NCBI RefSeq assembly: GCF_024437745.1 | Contig: NZ_JANFNY010000056.1 | Location: 1-34,021 of the forward strand | Source of the DNA: Roseomonas sp. GC11 | GTDB taxonomy: Bacteria; Pseudomonadota; Alphaproteobacteria; Acetobacterales; Acetobacteraceae | Direction: 5' to 3' | DNA: 34,021 nt | Shown here: one piece after another, positions 8,915 to 16,216 of the stretch | How positions within the stretch are numbered: the first letter of the stretch is position 1 | Layout: each line of letters opens with the position of its first letter | Made by a program: the position numbers and the translations under genes | The notes under the pieces: model-generated | Databases searched by the model: none | The model's input: only the letters and a program-made list of their open reading frames with translations | Told to the model about the DNA's origin: nothing

Positions 8915-10708
8915 TCAGGCCGCGCGGTACCAGTTCGCGAAATCGGCGAGATAGCTGTCATAGCCGCTGATCCGGCCGACCAGCGTGCGGCTGAAGGCCG
9001 ACACCGCCGTGCGCGCGATCACGCCCATGACCACCAGTTCGTTGACCAGCATGTCGTTCATGGCGATCAGGATGCCGGCGCGCTTGACGGGGTCCACCTC
9101 GACCGTCGCCTGCTCGAAGAGCCGGTCATACTCGGCATTCTGCCAGCGCGGGATGTTGCGGCCCTGCCACTTGTTCGCCTTCTGTGCCGCCTCGCTGGAG
9201 ATGAAGTTGCGCAGGAAACGGCCAGGGTCGGGGCGGCCGGCATCGGTCGTGTACATCTGCAGGTCGGCGTAGAAATGCGGATAGGTGTCCGGGTTGGCCA
9301 CGTCGGAGGAGAAGAAGACGGAGGCGGTGACGGACTTCAGGTCCACATCGATGCCGGCCTTGCGGCAGGCCTGCTTGATGATCTGCTGCGTCTGCTGGCG
9401 CGGCTGGTTGATCGAGGTCTGGAAAAGGAACTTCAGCACCTTGCCGTCCTTGGCGCGGATGCCGTCCGGCCCCGGCTTCCAGCCGGCATCGTCGAGCAGC
9501 TTCGCCGCCTTCTCGACATTGAATTCGTAGCTGGTGTTCTTCGAGCGGAAACGCTCCGGATTGGTGACATAGTTCACCGTGGCCACGCCGGTGCGGCCAT
9601 AGATGTGCTTCTCCACCGAATCGCGGTCGATCAGCAGCGAGATGGCCTTGCGCACCACCGGGTCCGACAGGGTCGGGTGCTTCGTCTTCAGGCTGGCGCG
9701 CTCACCGTCGATCTCGGTGTTGGGGTCGGTGAAGTTGAACTGGATATGCTCGATATTCGTGCTGTTGGCGGTCTGCACCACGCCCTTGCCGCCGCTCTCC
9801 AGCCGGCGCAGCACGTCATCCTGGACCTGAAGGTTCCAGGCCATGTCATACTCGCCCGTCTGCAGCACGGCGCGCGCGGCGGAGGTGGCATCGCCGCCAC
9901 CCTTCATCTCGATGGCATCGAAATGCGGGCGGTTCGGCATGTGGTAGTTCGGGTTGCGCACGCCGGTGACGAGGTCGCCCGGGCGGAACTCGCGGAACAG
10001 ATAGGGACCAGTGCCCACCGGCTTGAGGTTCGCCGGCGCCTCGCGCGATTTCGCGCCGCTGTATTCGCCAAAGACGTGCTTCGGAATGATCATGCCGGCG
10101 CTGGCCACGAAGGCATCCGCCCAGAAGGGCGTCGGCGCCTTGAACACCACCTTGACGGTGTGGTCGTCCACCTTGACGACCTCGACATCGACATAGCTGC
10201 CCGAGGTGGTGGCAGCCGTGGCCGGATCGCGGGCATATTCCCAATTGAAGACGACGTCATCCGCCGTGAAGGGCTGGCCGTCATGCCACTGCACGCCCTT
10301 CTTCAGCTTCCAGGTGACGGACATGCCATCCGCCGCCAGGCCGCCATTCTCGCGCGTCGGAATTTCGGCGGCGAGAACGGGGATGAGGTTGCCATCGCCA
10401 TCCCAGGCCGCCAGGGGCTCGTAGAAGAGGCGCGAGCCATCCTGATCCTTGGTGCCGACGGCGAAATGCGGGTTCAGCAGCGTGGGCGCCTGCCACCAGA
10501 GCAGCTTCAGGGTGCCGCCGCCGCCCGCGCTGGTCGGTTTATAGGCAGGGTGCTGTGCCTGGGCCGGCTGGATGCCCGCCAGCATCATCAGCTGGGTGGC
10601 CATCGGCGCCGTCAGCCCCAGGGCCGCCAGACGCTTCACGAAACCGCGGCGGGACAATTGCCCCTCCCGCACCTGAGTCAACATCGATTCAAGATCGCGT
10701 CGCGCCAT
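8915..10708 (-). CDS. dppA: Extracellular solute-binding protein family 5 (DppA type), Tat-exported
   Basis: Periplasmic binding protein that delivers ligand to the DppBC permease. The ATG at 10708 is chosen because AGGGAGA lies seven to ten bases upstream; a TTG eight codons earlier is less likely. The protein is 597 residues. Residues 27-33, SRRGFVK, match the twin-arginine consensus. A hydrophobic stretch and a Q-AQA cleavage region follow, so export in folded form by Tat is probable. Family-5 features include the FYEPLAAWDGDGNLIPVLA region and WKLKKGVQWHDGQPFTADDVVFNWEYA, the typical SBP_bac_5 block. First gene of the operon. Confidence 0.93.
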   Translation of the reverse strand: MARRDLESMLTQVREGQLSRRGFVKRLAALGLTAPMATQLMMLAGIQPAQAQHPAYKPTSAGGGGTLKLLWWQAPTLLNPHFAVGTKDQDGSRLFYEPLAAWDGDGNLIPVLAAEIPTRENGGLAADGMSVTWKLKKGVQWHDGQPFTADDVVFNWEYARDPATAATTSGSYVDVEVVKVDDHTVKVVFKAPTPFWADAFVASAGMIIPKHVFGEYSGAKSREAPANLKPVGTGPYLFREFRPGDLVTGVRNPNYHMPNRPHFDAIEMKGGGDATSAARAVLQTGEYDMAWNLQVQDDVLRRLESGGKGVVQTANSTNIEHIQFNFTDPNTEIDGERASLKTKHPTLSDPVVRKAISLLIDRDSVEKHIYGRTGVATVNYVTNPERFRSKNTSYEFNVEKAAKLLDDAGWKPGPDGIRAKDGKVLKFLFQTSINQPRQQTQQIIKQACRKAGIDVDLKSVTASVFFSSDVANPDTYPHFYADLQMYTTDAGRPDPGRFLRNFISSEAAQKANKWQGRNIPRWQNAEYDRLFEQATVEVDPVKRAGILIAMNDMLVNELVVMGVIARTAVSAFSRTLVGRISGYDSYLADFANWYRAA

Positions 10709-10777
10709 GGTCCGTCTCCCTGAGGATGACAAGCGTCCAGCAATTCACATGCCAGGGATGCACGAGACAGGGAGCTT

Positions 10778-10818
10778 AACAAAAAAGCAAGAAAAAGGTT
10801 CTTTTTGAAAAAAGAACC
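10778..10818 (-). terminator. Rho-independent terminator of the aldo/keto reductase gene
   Basis: Read on the minus strand, a stem GGTTCTTTTT, two-base loop, AAAAAGAACC (10818 to 10797) is followed by a T-rich run to 10778 (TTTTTCTTGCTTTTTT). It sits between the reductase stop at 10920 and the start of the dpp operon, in the right orientation to insulate the two. Confidence 0.6.
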
Positions 10819-10868
10819 AAAAACTTTCTTTCCGTGGGCGTCCCACCTCCGGCTTATGGCGGAACGCC
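10797..10868 (+). repeat. Composite two-stem intergenic element, copy A
   Basis: Stem 1 is GGTTCTTTTT with a two-base loop and its complement (10797-10818). Next comes AAAAACTTTCTTT, then a weaker second stem GGCGTCCC (10837-10844) with GGAACGCC (10861-10868), which pair with one mismatch. The same arrangement recurs three more times in the window. Confidence 0.75.
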
Positions 10869-10888
10869 TGACTGACAGAGTCTTTTTG

Positions 10889-10912
10889 CTTCTTTTTCTT
10901 CAGAAAAAGAAG
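10889..10912 (-). terminator. A/T-rich hairpin directly after the aldo/keto reductase
   Basis: A perfect inverted repeat, arm CTTCTTTTTCT, loop TC, complementary arm, lies eight bases past the reductase stop on the minus strand. It is a second stem upstream of the clearer terminator at 10778-10818. Confidence 0.45.
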
Positions 10913-10919
10913 AATAATT

Positions 10920-11942
10920 TCAGGGCGTTGGAGCACTCTCGTCCAGAAGCCCGGCCGCTTTCAGCGCGCCCCACAAAGCCGCCGGCACAGGGGCGGCGAG
11001 GCTTTCAATGTTGCGGGCCACCTCGGCGGGGGATTGCGCGCCCAGCACCACGCTCGCCACGGCCGGGTGGCCCAGCGCGAAATGCAGCGCCGCCGTGGGC
11101 AGCGCCACGCCATGCGCCGCGCAGACGCGGCCAATGGCGGCCACGCGCTGCATCACCTCGGGCGGCGCGTCCTGGTAATTGTACTTGGCCCCCGGCACCG
11201 CGCCGGTGGCCAGGATACCGGAGTTGAAGACTCCCCCCAGAATGACACCAATCCCCTTGCGCTGCGCCAGCGGCAGGAAATGCTCCAGCGCCGGCTGCTC
11301 CAGCAGGGAGTAGCGGCCGGCCAGCAGCATGGCGTCGAAATCCCCGGCCTCGGCGAAGCGGACGCACATCTCGGCCTCGTTCACGCCAATGCCGATGGCG
11401 CCCACACGGCCCTCACGCCGCAGGCGGTCGAGCGCGGGGTAGGCGCCCTCCATCGCCTCGCGGAAACGATCCTCGATGGCATCCGCGCCATGCGTCCAGA
11501 CATCGACATCATGGATCAGCAGGATGTCGATACGGTCGGTGCCCAGCCGCAGCAGGGATTGCTCGACGGCGCGCAGGGTGCCGTCATAGGAATAATCGAA
11601 GACCGCCGCATGCGGCAGCCCGCCGCGATAGCCCGAGCCATCGCCCCGGCCGCGCGCCGGGTCCATCCAGCGGCCAACCTTGGTGGAGAGCACGACGCCC
11701 TCCCGCCCATGGCGGCGGATGGCCGTGCCACAACGATGCTCGGACAGCCCGTGGCCATAAAGCGGGGAGGTGTCCACCAGCGTCATGCCCTGCCGCAGGG
11801 CGTGCTCGACGGCGGCGATGGCCGTCGCGTCATCAAGCGTGGCATAGAGATCGCCGAGCGGCGCGGCCCCGAAGCCGAGCGTGGAAACCTCGATCCCCGT
11901 GCGGCCCAGCGGGCGGCGTGGCAGAAGGGTGGTGCCGGTCAT
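10920..11942 (-). CDS. Aldo/keto reductase, D-threo-aldose/L-fucose 1-dehydrogenase-like
   Basis: A 340-residue TIM-barrel oxidoreductase using NAD(P). The catalytic tetrad is visible as Asp57 and Tyr62 (DTSPLYG), Lys88 (STKVGRW) and His144 (LLIHDVD). The N-terminus RRPLGRTGIEVSTLGFGAAPLG and the HDVD motif resemble D-threo-aldose 1-dehydrogenases, which oxidise L-fucose or D-arabinose to the lactone; pyridoxal 4-dehydrogenase is a close relative and an alternative. An AGGGAAG ribosome site precedes the ATG. It is transcribed divergently from the GntR gene, and a good minus-35 box overlaps the putative operator between them. The nearby aldolase-family gene supports an oxidative sugar-degradation role; this is inference. 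Confidence 0.85.
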   Translation of the reverse strand: MTGTTLLPRRPLGRTGIEVSTLGFGAAPLGDLYATLDDATAIAAVEHALRQGMTLVDTSPLYGHGLSEHRCGTAIRRHGREGVVLSTKVGRWMDPARGRGDGSGYRGGLPHAAVFDYSYDGTLRAVEQSLLRLGTDRIDILLIHDVDVWTHGADAIEDRFREAMEGAYPALDRLRREGRVGAIGIGVNEAEMCVRFAEAGDFDAMLLAGRYSLLEQPALEHFLPLAQRKGIGVILGGVFNSGILATGAVPGAKYNYQDAPPEVMQRVAAIGRVCAAHGVALPTAALHFALGHPAVASVVLGAQSPAEVARNIESLAAPVPAALWGALKAAGLLDESAPTP

Positions 11943-11988
11943 GCGACGCGTCTTCCCTGTTGGATGTTCTTCACCTTGGACGACGCGG

Positions 11989-12018
11989 GTGCTACATGCG
12001 TCCAGACTGACATGTCAA
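11989..12018 (-). promoter_or_regulatory. Putative promoter of the aldo/keto reductase gene
   Basis: On the minus strand a perfect minus-35 box TTGACA (12018-12013) is followed after 18 bases by TAGCAC (11994-11989), a weak minus-10. The minus-35 box lies inside the right half of the TGACATGTCA palindrome, so a bound repressor would block polymerase. Confidence 0.4.
12008..12017. promoter_or_regulatory. Putative GntR operator, site 1
   Basis: TGACATGTCA is a perfect 10-base palindrome in the 110-base divergent region between the reductase and the GntR gene. Its core matches a second palindrome, CTAACATGTTAG, in the only other divergent region of this module (13845-13856). Short palindromes with this spacing are typical GntR-family sites. 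Confidence 0.45.
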
Positions 12019-12052
12019 TTTGTCCATCACCCTGCGCGGCGAGGAGGCCCTG

Positions 12053-12727
12053 ATGCAAGACAACGCTCCCCCCGCCAGTGCGCCGGAAGGCAATCTGCGC
12101 GACAAGGCCTATCGCGCCTTCACCGATGGGTTGCTGAGCCGGGCGCTGCGCCCCGGCCAGTTCATTTCCCAGCGCGAGCTGGTGGAGATGACGAGCTTCC
12201 CGCTCGGCGCCATCCGCGAGCTGATCCCGCGGCTGGAGGCGGAAGGGCTGATCCGCACCATCCCCCAGCGCGGCATGCAGATCGCGCAGGTGGATCTCTC
12301 GCTGATCCAGCAGGCCTTCCAGTTCCGCCTCTTCCTGGAGCGCGAGGCCATCGCCCTTTTCGCCGCGACGGTGAGCGACCAGGAACTGGCGCGCATCCGC
12401 GGCGCGCATCAGGAGATGCTCGACCGCGCCGAGGCCGGGCAGGACCCGGCCCTGCTGGAAGAAGCACAGGCGGTGGACTGGGGCTTCCACGACCGCATCA
12501 TCGATGCGCTGGGCAATGCCATCATCTCCAACAACTACCGTGTCAACTCGATCAAGATCCGGCTGATCCGCCAGGCGCAGTCGCGGCTGGAGAGCAACCT
12601 CGTGGCCCCGGTGATGCGCGACCACATGCAGGTGATCGCGGCGCTGGAGCGGCGCGACCCGGCGGCGGCGGTGGAGACCCTCTCCCGCCACATCCGCAAC
12701 GCGCAGATGCGCGCGATGGGGCTCTGA
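12053..12727 (+). CDS. GntR family transcriptional regulator, FCD subfamily
   Basis: A 224-residue regulator. The winged-helix domain is at residues 17-80, with the recognition-helix region SQRELVEMTSFPLGAIRELIPRL and wing EGLIRTIPQRGMQ. The C-terminal FCD ligand domain spans about 85-220, with candidate metal or ligand residues Asp142, His146 (WGFHDRII), His191 (MRDHM) and His213 (SRHI). The start ATG has GAGGAGG five bases upstream; an in-frame TTG at 12020 is rejected. FCD regulators usually sense sugar acids or other organic acids and repress adjacent catabolic genes. Here the neighbours are a sugar-type dehydrogenase, an aldolase and an ABC importer. Confidence 0.9.
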   Translation: MQDNAPPASAPEGNLRDKAYRAFTDGLLSRALRPGQFISQRELVEMTSFPLGAIRELIPRLEAEGLIRTIPQRGMQIAQVDLSLIQQAFQFRLFLEREAIALFAATVSDQELARIRGAHQEMLDRAEAGQDPALLEEAQAVDWGFHDRIIDALGNAIISNNYRVNSIKIRLIRQAQSRLESNLVAPVMRDHMQVIAALERRDPAAAVETLSRHIRNAQMRAMGL

Positions 12728-12738
12728 GGCAGAAGCTC

Positions 12739-12889
12739 TTGAGAGGGGCTTCGCCCCTCTCAAACGCGCCCCACCAAAGGCCTGAGGCCTTTGGAAACCC
12801 ATCTGTGAGTCCCCCCTGCTGACGGTGCAGGGGACCCTGTCCCCTGCCCAAGGGAAAGAAAGGGGGAGTTTGAGGGGGCAAAGCCCCCT
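12739..12889. repeat. Run of four consecutive hairpins between convergent genes
   Basis: Four perfect inverted repeats stand in a row. (1) 12739-12763, arm TTGAGAGGGGC, loop TTC. (2) 12774-12794, arm CCAAAGGCCT, one-base loop. (3) 12827-12847, arm GCAGGGGAC, loop CCT. (4) 12873-12889, arm AGGGGGC, loop AAA. They fill nearly all of the 171-base gap between the GntR stop and the aldolase stop. None is followed by a T-tract. They could act as bidirectional terminators or 3'-end stabilisers. Confidence 0.8.
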
Positions 12890-12898
12890 TGAGCCGGT

Positions 12899-13795
12899 TC
12901 AGGCCGCGCGGGCCGCCAGGGCCTGCGTCACCTCGGCGCGCAGCCGGGTGATGGCGGCATCGCCGAGGGCGCGCAGCGGCGGCAGCACGCGCAGCCATTC
13001 GGCATCGCCGGTCTGCTCGGCGATCAGCGCCTTCACCGCCGGCGTCACGGGGTGGCGCAGCACGGCCTCCACCACGCCCACCACGGCCTCGTTGCCGGCA
13101 CCCTGCAGGGCCAGCGGCAGCAGCGTCTCGGGGATGATGTTGGCGAGGCCGGAAATCGCCCCCTGCCCGCCGCGCCGCACGCCCTCGGCCAGGTGGCGCT
13201 CATCGCCGATGAGGATGGCGAGGTCGCGGTGCTCGGCCAGCAGGGCCTCGGTATAGGCCCAGTCGCCCGAGGAATCCTTGACGCCGATGATCAGCTCCGG
13301 GAAGGCGCGGCGCAGCCGGGTGATGAGGGAGAGCGGCATCGGCACGGCGGTCACGGAGGGGATGTTGTAGAGGATGACATCCCGCGCCGCGCCACCGAGG
13401 CGGGCGAAGAGCGCGGCGAACCAGTCGAACACGCCATCCTCGCTGACACCCTTGAAATAGAAGGAGGGGGCGATCAGCAGGGCGCGGGCGTCATTCTCCA
13501 GCAGCATGCGGGCCTGGCCCTCGGCCTCCTCCAGCGAGGCGGCGATGACGCCGCCCACCACCTGCCGCCGCAGGTCGAGCCCGGCGCCCTGGAGCGCGCC
13601 CAGCACGCGCAGCCGCTCACCAAGGCCGAGCAGCGGCCCCTCCCCCGTGGTGCCGAAGACGGTGATGCTGCCGCAGCCGCGCGCGAGCACGCTCCGGGCA
13701 TGAGCGACGAGGCGCGGCAGGTCGGGCTGGCCGGCTTCGGTGAAGGGCGTGGCGAGGGCGCAGGAGAGGCCGAAGCGGGCGGGAGAGGCGGTCAT
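12899..13795 (-). CDS. Dihydrodipicolinate synthase/N-acetylneuraminate lyase family protein (putative 2-keto-3-deoxy sugar-acid aldolase)
   Basis: A 298-residue class I aldolase-fold enzyme. GTTGEG is at residues 48-53, catalytic Tyr143 in LYNIPSV, and the Schiff-base Lys173 in GVKDSSGD. Members condense or cleave pyruvate-containing compounds: DapA, N-acetylneuraminate lyase, 2-keto-3-deoxygluconate or related aldolases, and some dehydratases. Context favours a catabolic sugar-acid aldolase or dehydratase over lysine biosynthesis, since it lies between a GntR regulator and a sugar-type ABC importer. It is divergent from the importer, and the shared region carries the second ACATGT palindrome. 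The ribosome site is weak. Family sure, substrate not. Confidence 0.88.
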   Translation of the reverse strand: MTASPARFGLSCALATPFTEAGQPDLPRLVAHARSVLARGCGSITVFGTTGEGPLLGLGERLRVLGALQGAGLDLRRQVVGGVIAASLEEAEGQARMLLENDARALLIAPSFYFKGVSEDGVFDWFAALFARLGGAARDVILYNIPSVTAVPMPLSLITRLRRAFPELIIGVKDSSGDWAYTEALLAEHRDLAILIGDERHLAEGVRRGGQGAISGLANIIPETLLPLALQGAGNEAVVGVVEAVLRHPVTPAVKALIAEQTGDAEWLRVLPPLRALGDAAITRLRAEVTQALAARAA

Positions 13796-13844
13796 TCTGG
13801 ACGTCCATGGGAGGCGCGGCGCCGGTTGCGCAGCGTGCTTTGCA

Positions 13845-13856
13845 CTAACATGTTAG
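13845..13856. promoter_or_regulatory. Putative GntR operator, site 2
   Basis: CTAACATGTTAG is a perfect 12-base palindrome between the divergent aldolase and importer genes. On the plus strand its left half can serve as a minus-35 (CTAACA), with TATTTA 18 bases later as a weak minus-10. This mirrors site 1, where the palindrome also overlaps a minus-35 box. Confidence 0.45.
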
Positions 13857-13981
13857 CCTTCTCTCTCTTATTTACAAGCCTTGCGGAGCCGGATAGACAG
13901 GAAACCGCACTGCGACACGGTCGCCAAGAATGCAGCCAGGGCCGGCATCGCTGGCCCGGCCCATGCTTCAAGGAGAGGATG

Positions 13982-15316
13982 ATGGTTCAGGAATGGGCGC
14001 CCACGCGCCGCCGCCTGCTGGGCTCCGCCGTGGCTCTCGGGGGAAGCGCCCTGGGCTTGCCCCTGGGCCTGCCCGCCGCGCAGGCGCAGGGCAGCAACTG
14101 GCGCAAATATGCCGGCACGACGATCGAGGTGAACCTCATCAAGAGCCCGCGCGGCGAGACGCTGCAACGCCACCACCGCGAGTTCGAGGCGCTGACCGGC
14201 ATCAAGGTCAATGCCGAGATGACGCCGGAGCAGCAGCAGCGCCAGAAGACCACCATCGAACTGGCCTCGGGCAGCCCGAGCTTCGATGTGGTGCATATCA
14301 GCTACCACGTGCAGAAGCGGCAGTTCGAGAAGGGCCGGTGGCTGGCCGACCTCTCCGGCTTCATCGCCGACCCGTCGCTGACGCCGGCGGGCTTCTGGGA
14401 CGACTTCGCCGAGGCCGGCCGCACCTTCGCGCGTGATGGCCAGGCGGTGGGCGCGCTGCCGCTCTCGGTGGACTACTGGATCGTCTACTACAACAAGGAA
14501 CTCTTCGCGCGGAAGAACCTCGCCTTCCCGAAGACCTTCGAGGAGATGGCGGAGACGGCGGAGGCGCTGAACGACCCGCGCGCCCAGGTCTCGGGCTTCG
14601 TCGCGCGCGGGCTGAAGAACGCCAATACCCCCGTCTGGACCAGCCTGATGCTGGGCTGGGACAGTACCCCAATCCAGGATGGCGCGCTGCAGACGGACAC
14701 CGCCGGGGCGATCGAGGCGGCAAGGCTCTACCAGCGCCTGCTGACCAAGGCGGCGCCGCGCGGCGTTTCTGGCTTCAACTGGGCGGAGTGCCAGTCGGCC
14801 TTCCTCCAGGGGCGCATCGGCATGTGGTTTGACGGCGTCGGCTTCGCCCCGCCGCTGGAGGATCCGGAGAAGTCGCGCGTCGTCGGCAAGGTGGGCTATG
14901 GCGTCATGCCGGCTGGCCCCAAGGGGCGCGCCGCGGCCACCACGGGCGATGGCATCGGCGTCACCGCCGCCAGCGCGAAGAAGGAGGCGGCCTATCTCTA
15001 CTGCCTCTGGGCCACCTCGAAGGAGATGGGCGCGCGGCTCTTCGCCAGCGGCTCGGGCGTGCCCTTCCGCAACTCCGTCCTGGCCGATGCGGAGGTGCGC
15101 AAGCAGATCACCATGCCCGCCGCCTGGGTCGATGCCGTGGCGCAGTCGGCGCCGGTCAGCCGGCTGGCGCTGCCGGTCGTCATCCCCGTCACCGAGTTCC
15201 GCGACATCTACGGCATCGCGCTGACCAACATGATCGGCGGCGCCGACCCGGCGGCGGAACTGCGCCGCGCCACGGCCGAGTTCCGCCCGGTGCTGGAGCG
15301 GAGCGAGAAGGCATGA
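13982..15316 (+). CDS. ABC transporter substrate-binding protein, family 1 (sugar type)
   Basis: Periplasmic binding protein of a CUT1-like importer, 444 residues. Two adjacent ATGs exist at 13979 and 13982; AAGGAG at 13970-13975 gives better spacing to the second. The N-terminus has RRRLLGSAVALGG, a twin-arginine-type signal, ending near AQAQG. The mature part has the family-1 pattern: EVNLIKSPRGETLQRHHREFEALTGIKVN, then the LPLSVDYWIVYYNKELFARKNL block, and a late KEAAYLYCLWATSKEMG region. It overlaps the next ATG (ATGA at 15313). Ligand is probably a sugar, sugar acid or polyol; this is inferred from family and neighbours. Confidence 0.9.
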   Translation: MVQEWAPTRRRLLGSAVALGGSALGLPLGLPAAQAQGSNWRKYAGTTIEVNLIKSPRGETLQRHHREFEALTGIKVNAEMTPEQQQRQKTTIELASGSPSFDVVHISYHVQKRQFEKGRWLADLSGFIADPSLTPAGFWDDFAEAGRTFARDGQAVGALPLSVDYWIVYYNKELFARKNLAFPKTFEEMAETAEALNDPRAQVSGFVARGLKNANTPVWTSLMLGWDSTPIQDGALQTDTAGAIEAARLYQRLLTKAAPRGVSGFNWAECQSAFLQGRIGMWFDGVGFAPPLEDPEKSRVVGKVGYGVMPAGPKGRAAATTGDGIGVTAASAKKEAAYLYCLWATSKEMGARLFASGSGVPFRNSVLADAEVRKQITMPAAWVDAVAQSAPVSRLALPVVIPVTEFRDIYGIALTNMIGGADPAAELRRATAEFRPVLERSEKA

Positions 15317-15367
15317 GCGCCAGCGTCCCGAGCCTGCCGCCGCCTCACCCCCACCTACTGGAGCTTC

Positions 15368-16216
15368 GTGCTGCCGGCGCTCGCGGTGGTGGGCGGCGTC
15401 ATCATCCTGCCCTGGGTCTTCACCCTGTGGATGAGCGTGAACGAGTGGCGCATCGGCGGCGCCGCGCACCGCTTCGTCGGCCTGGAGAATTTCGCCCGGC
15501 TGCTCGGGGATGCGCGCTTCCTCGATTCGCTCTGGCGCACGCTGCTCTATACCGGGCTCTCGGTGGTGGCGCCGCTGGTGCTCGGGACGCTGGCCGCCCT
15601 GCTCTTCGAGAAGAAGCTGCCGATGCGCGGGCTGCTGCGCGGCATCTTCGTCATGCCGATGATGGCGACGCCCGTCGCCATCGCCCTGGTCTGGACGATG
15701 ATGTTCCACCCCCAGCTCGGCGTGCTGAACTTCCTGCTCTCCCTCATCGGGCTGGAGCCGCAGGACTGGGTCTTCTCCCCGGCCACCGTCATCCCCTCCC
15801 TGGTGCTGGTGGAGACGTGGCAGTGGACGCCGCTGGTGATGCTGATCGTCCTCGGCGGCCTCGCCTCCCTGCCGCAGGATCCCTATGAGAGCGCGCAGAT
15901 CGACGGCGCCTCCGCCTGGCAGCGCTTCCGCTACCTGACCCTGCCGATGATCTCGCCTTTCCTGCTCGTCGCCGTCACCATCCGCATGATCGACGCGCTA
16001 AAGAGCTTCGACATCATCTATGCCATCACCCAGGGCGGGCCGGGCACGGCGTCGGAGACGATCAACCTCTACCTCTACACCGTCGCCTTCACCTATTACG
16101 AGGTGGGCTATGGCTCGGCCATCGCGCTGGTCTTCTTCGCGCTGATCATCGCGCTGTCCATGCTGCTGCTGCATCTGCGGCAGAAATCGGCGCTGCTGGC
16201 GGGGGGGCTGAAATGA
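15368..16216 (+). CDS. Sugar ABC transporter permease 1 (MalF/UgpA type), N-terminus probably frameshifted
   Basis: Inner-membrane permease with about six helices and the docking loop DPYESAQIDGASAWQRFRYLTLP. The frame as given has only a GTG start at 15368, with GGAG four bases before it, so the protein would begin directly in helix 1 (VLPALAVVGG). Upstream in that frame the codons read LTPTYWSF, good permease sequence, but there is no start before the stop at 15314-15316. The ATG at 15313, which overlaps the binding-protein stop, is in another frame (MSASVPSLPPP). Removing one C from the C5 run at 15348-15352 joins the two into a normal 300-residue permease. Either a base-call error or a real mutation is present, or the GTG is used. 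Confidence 0.85.
   Translation: MLPALAVVGGVIILPWVFTLWMSVNEWRIGGAAHRFVGLENFARLLGDARFLDSLWRTLLYTGLSVVAPLVLGTLAALLFEKKLPMRGLLRGIFVMPMMATPVAIALVWTMMFHPQLGVLNFLLSLIGLEPQDWVFSPATVIPSLVLVETWQWTPLVMLIVLGGLASLPQDPYESAQIDGASAWQRFRYLTLPMISPFLLVAVTIRMIDALKSFDIIYAITQGGPGTASETINLYLYTVAFTYYEVGYGSAIALVFFALIIALSMLLLHLRQKSALLAGGLK

Noticed and set aside
7721-10723. A 1000-codon open frame antisense to the dpp binding protein and permeases
   Set aside because: No start signal or domain. The opposite strand carries clear family motifs throughout.
10797-10868. Composite palindromes considered as insertion-sequence ends
   Set aside because: No transposase gene or target-site duplication is seen beside any of the four copies; placement after gene ends fits terminators better.
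10745-10936. Small ORF rich in Phe and Lys over the intergenic element
   Set aside because: It is a by-product of the A/T-rich palindrome; similar peptides arise at the other copies of the element.
13052-13978. An upstream in-frame extension of the sugar-binding protein
   Set aside because: It runs antisense to the aldolase gene and across its promoter. The ribosome site and signal peptide place the start at 13979 or 13982.
15313-15888. A 191-codon ORF beginning at the ATGA overlap
   Set aside because: Only its first dozen codons look like a permease N-terminus. The rest is a frame shadow of the permease.
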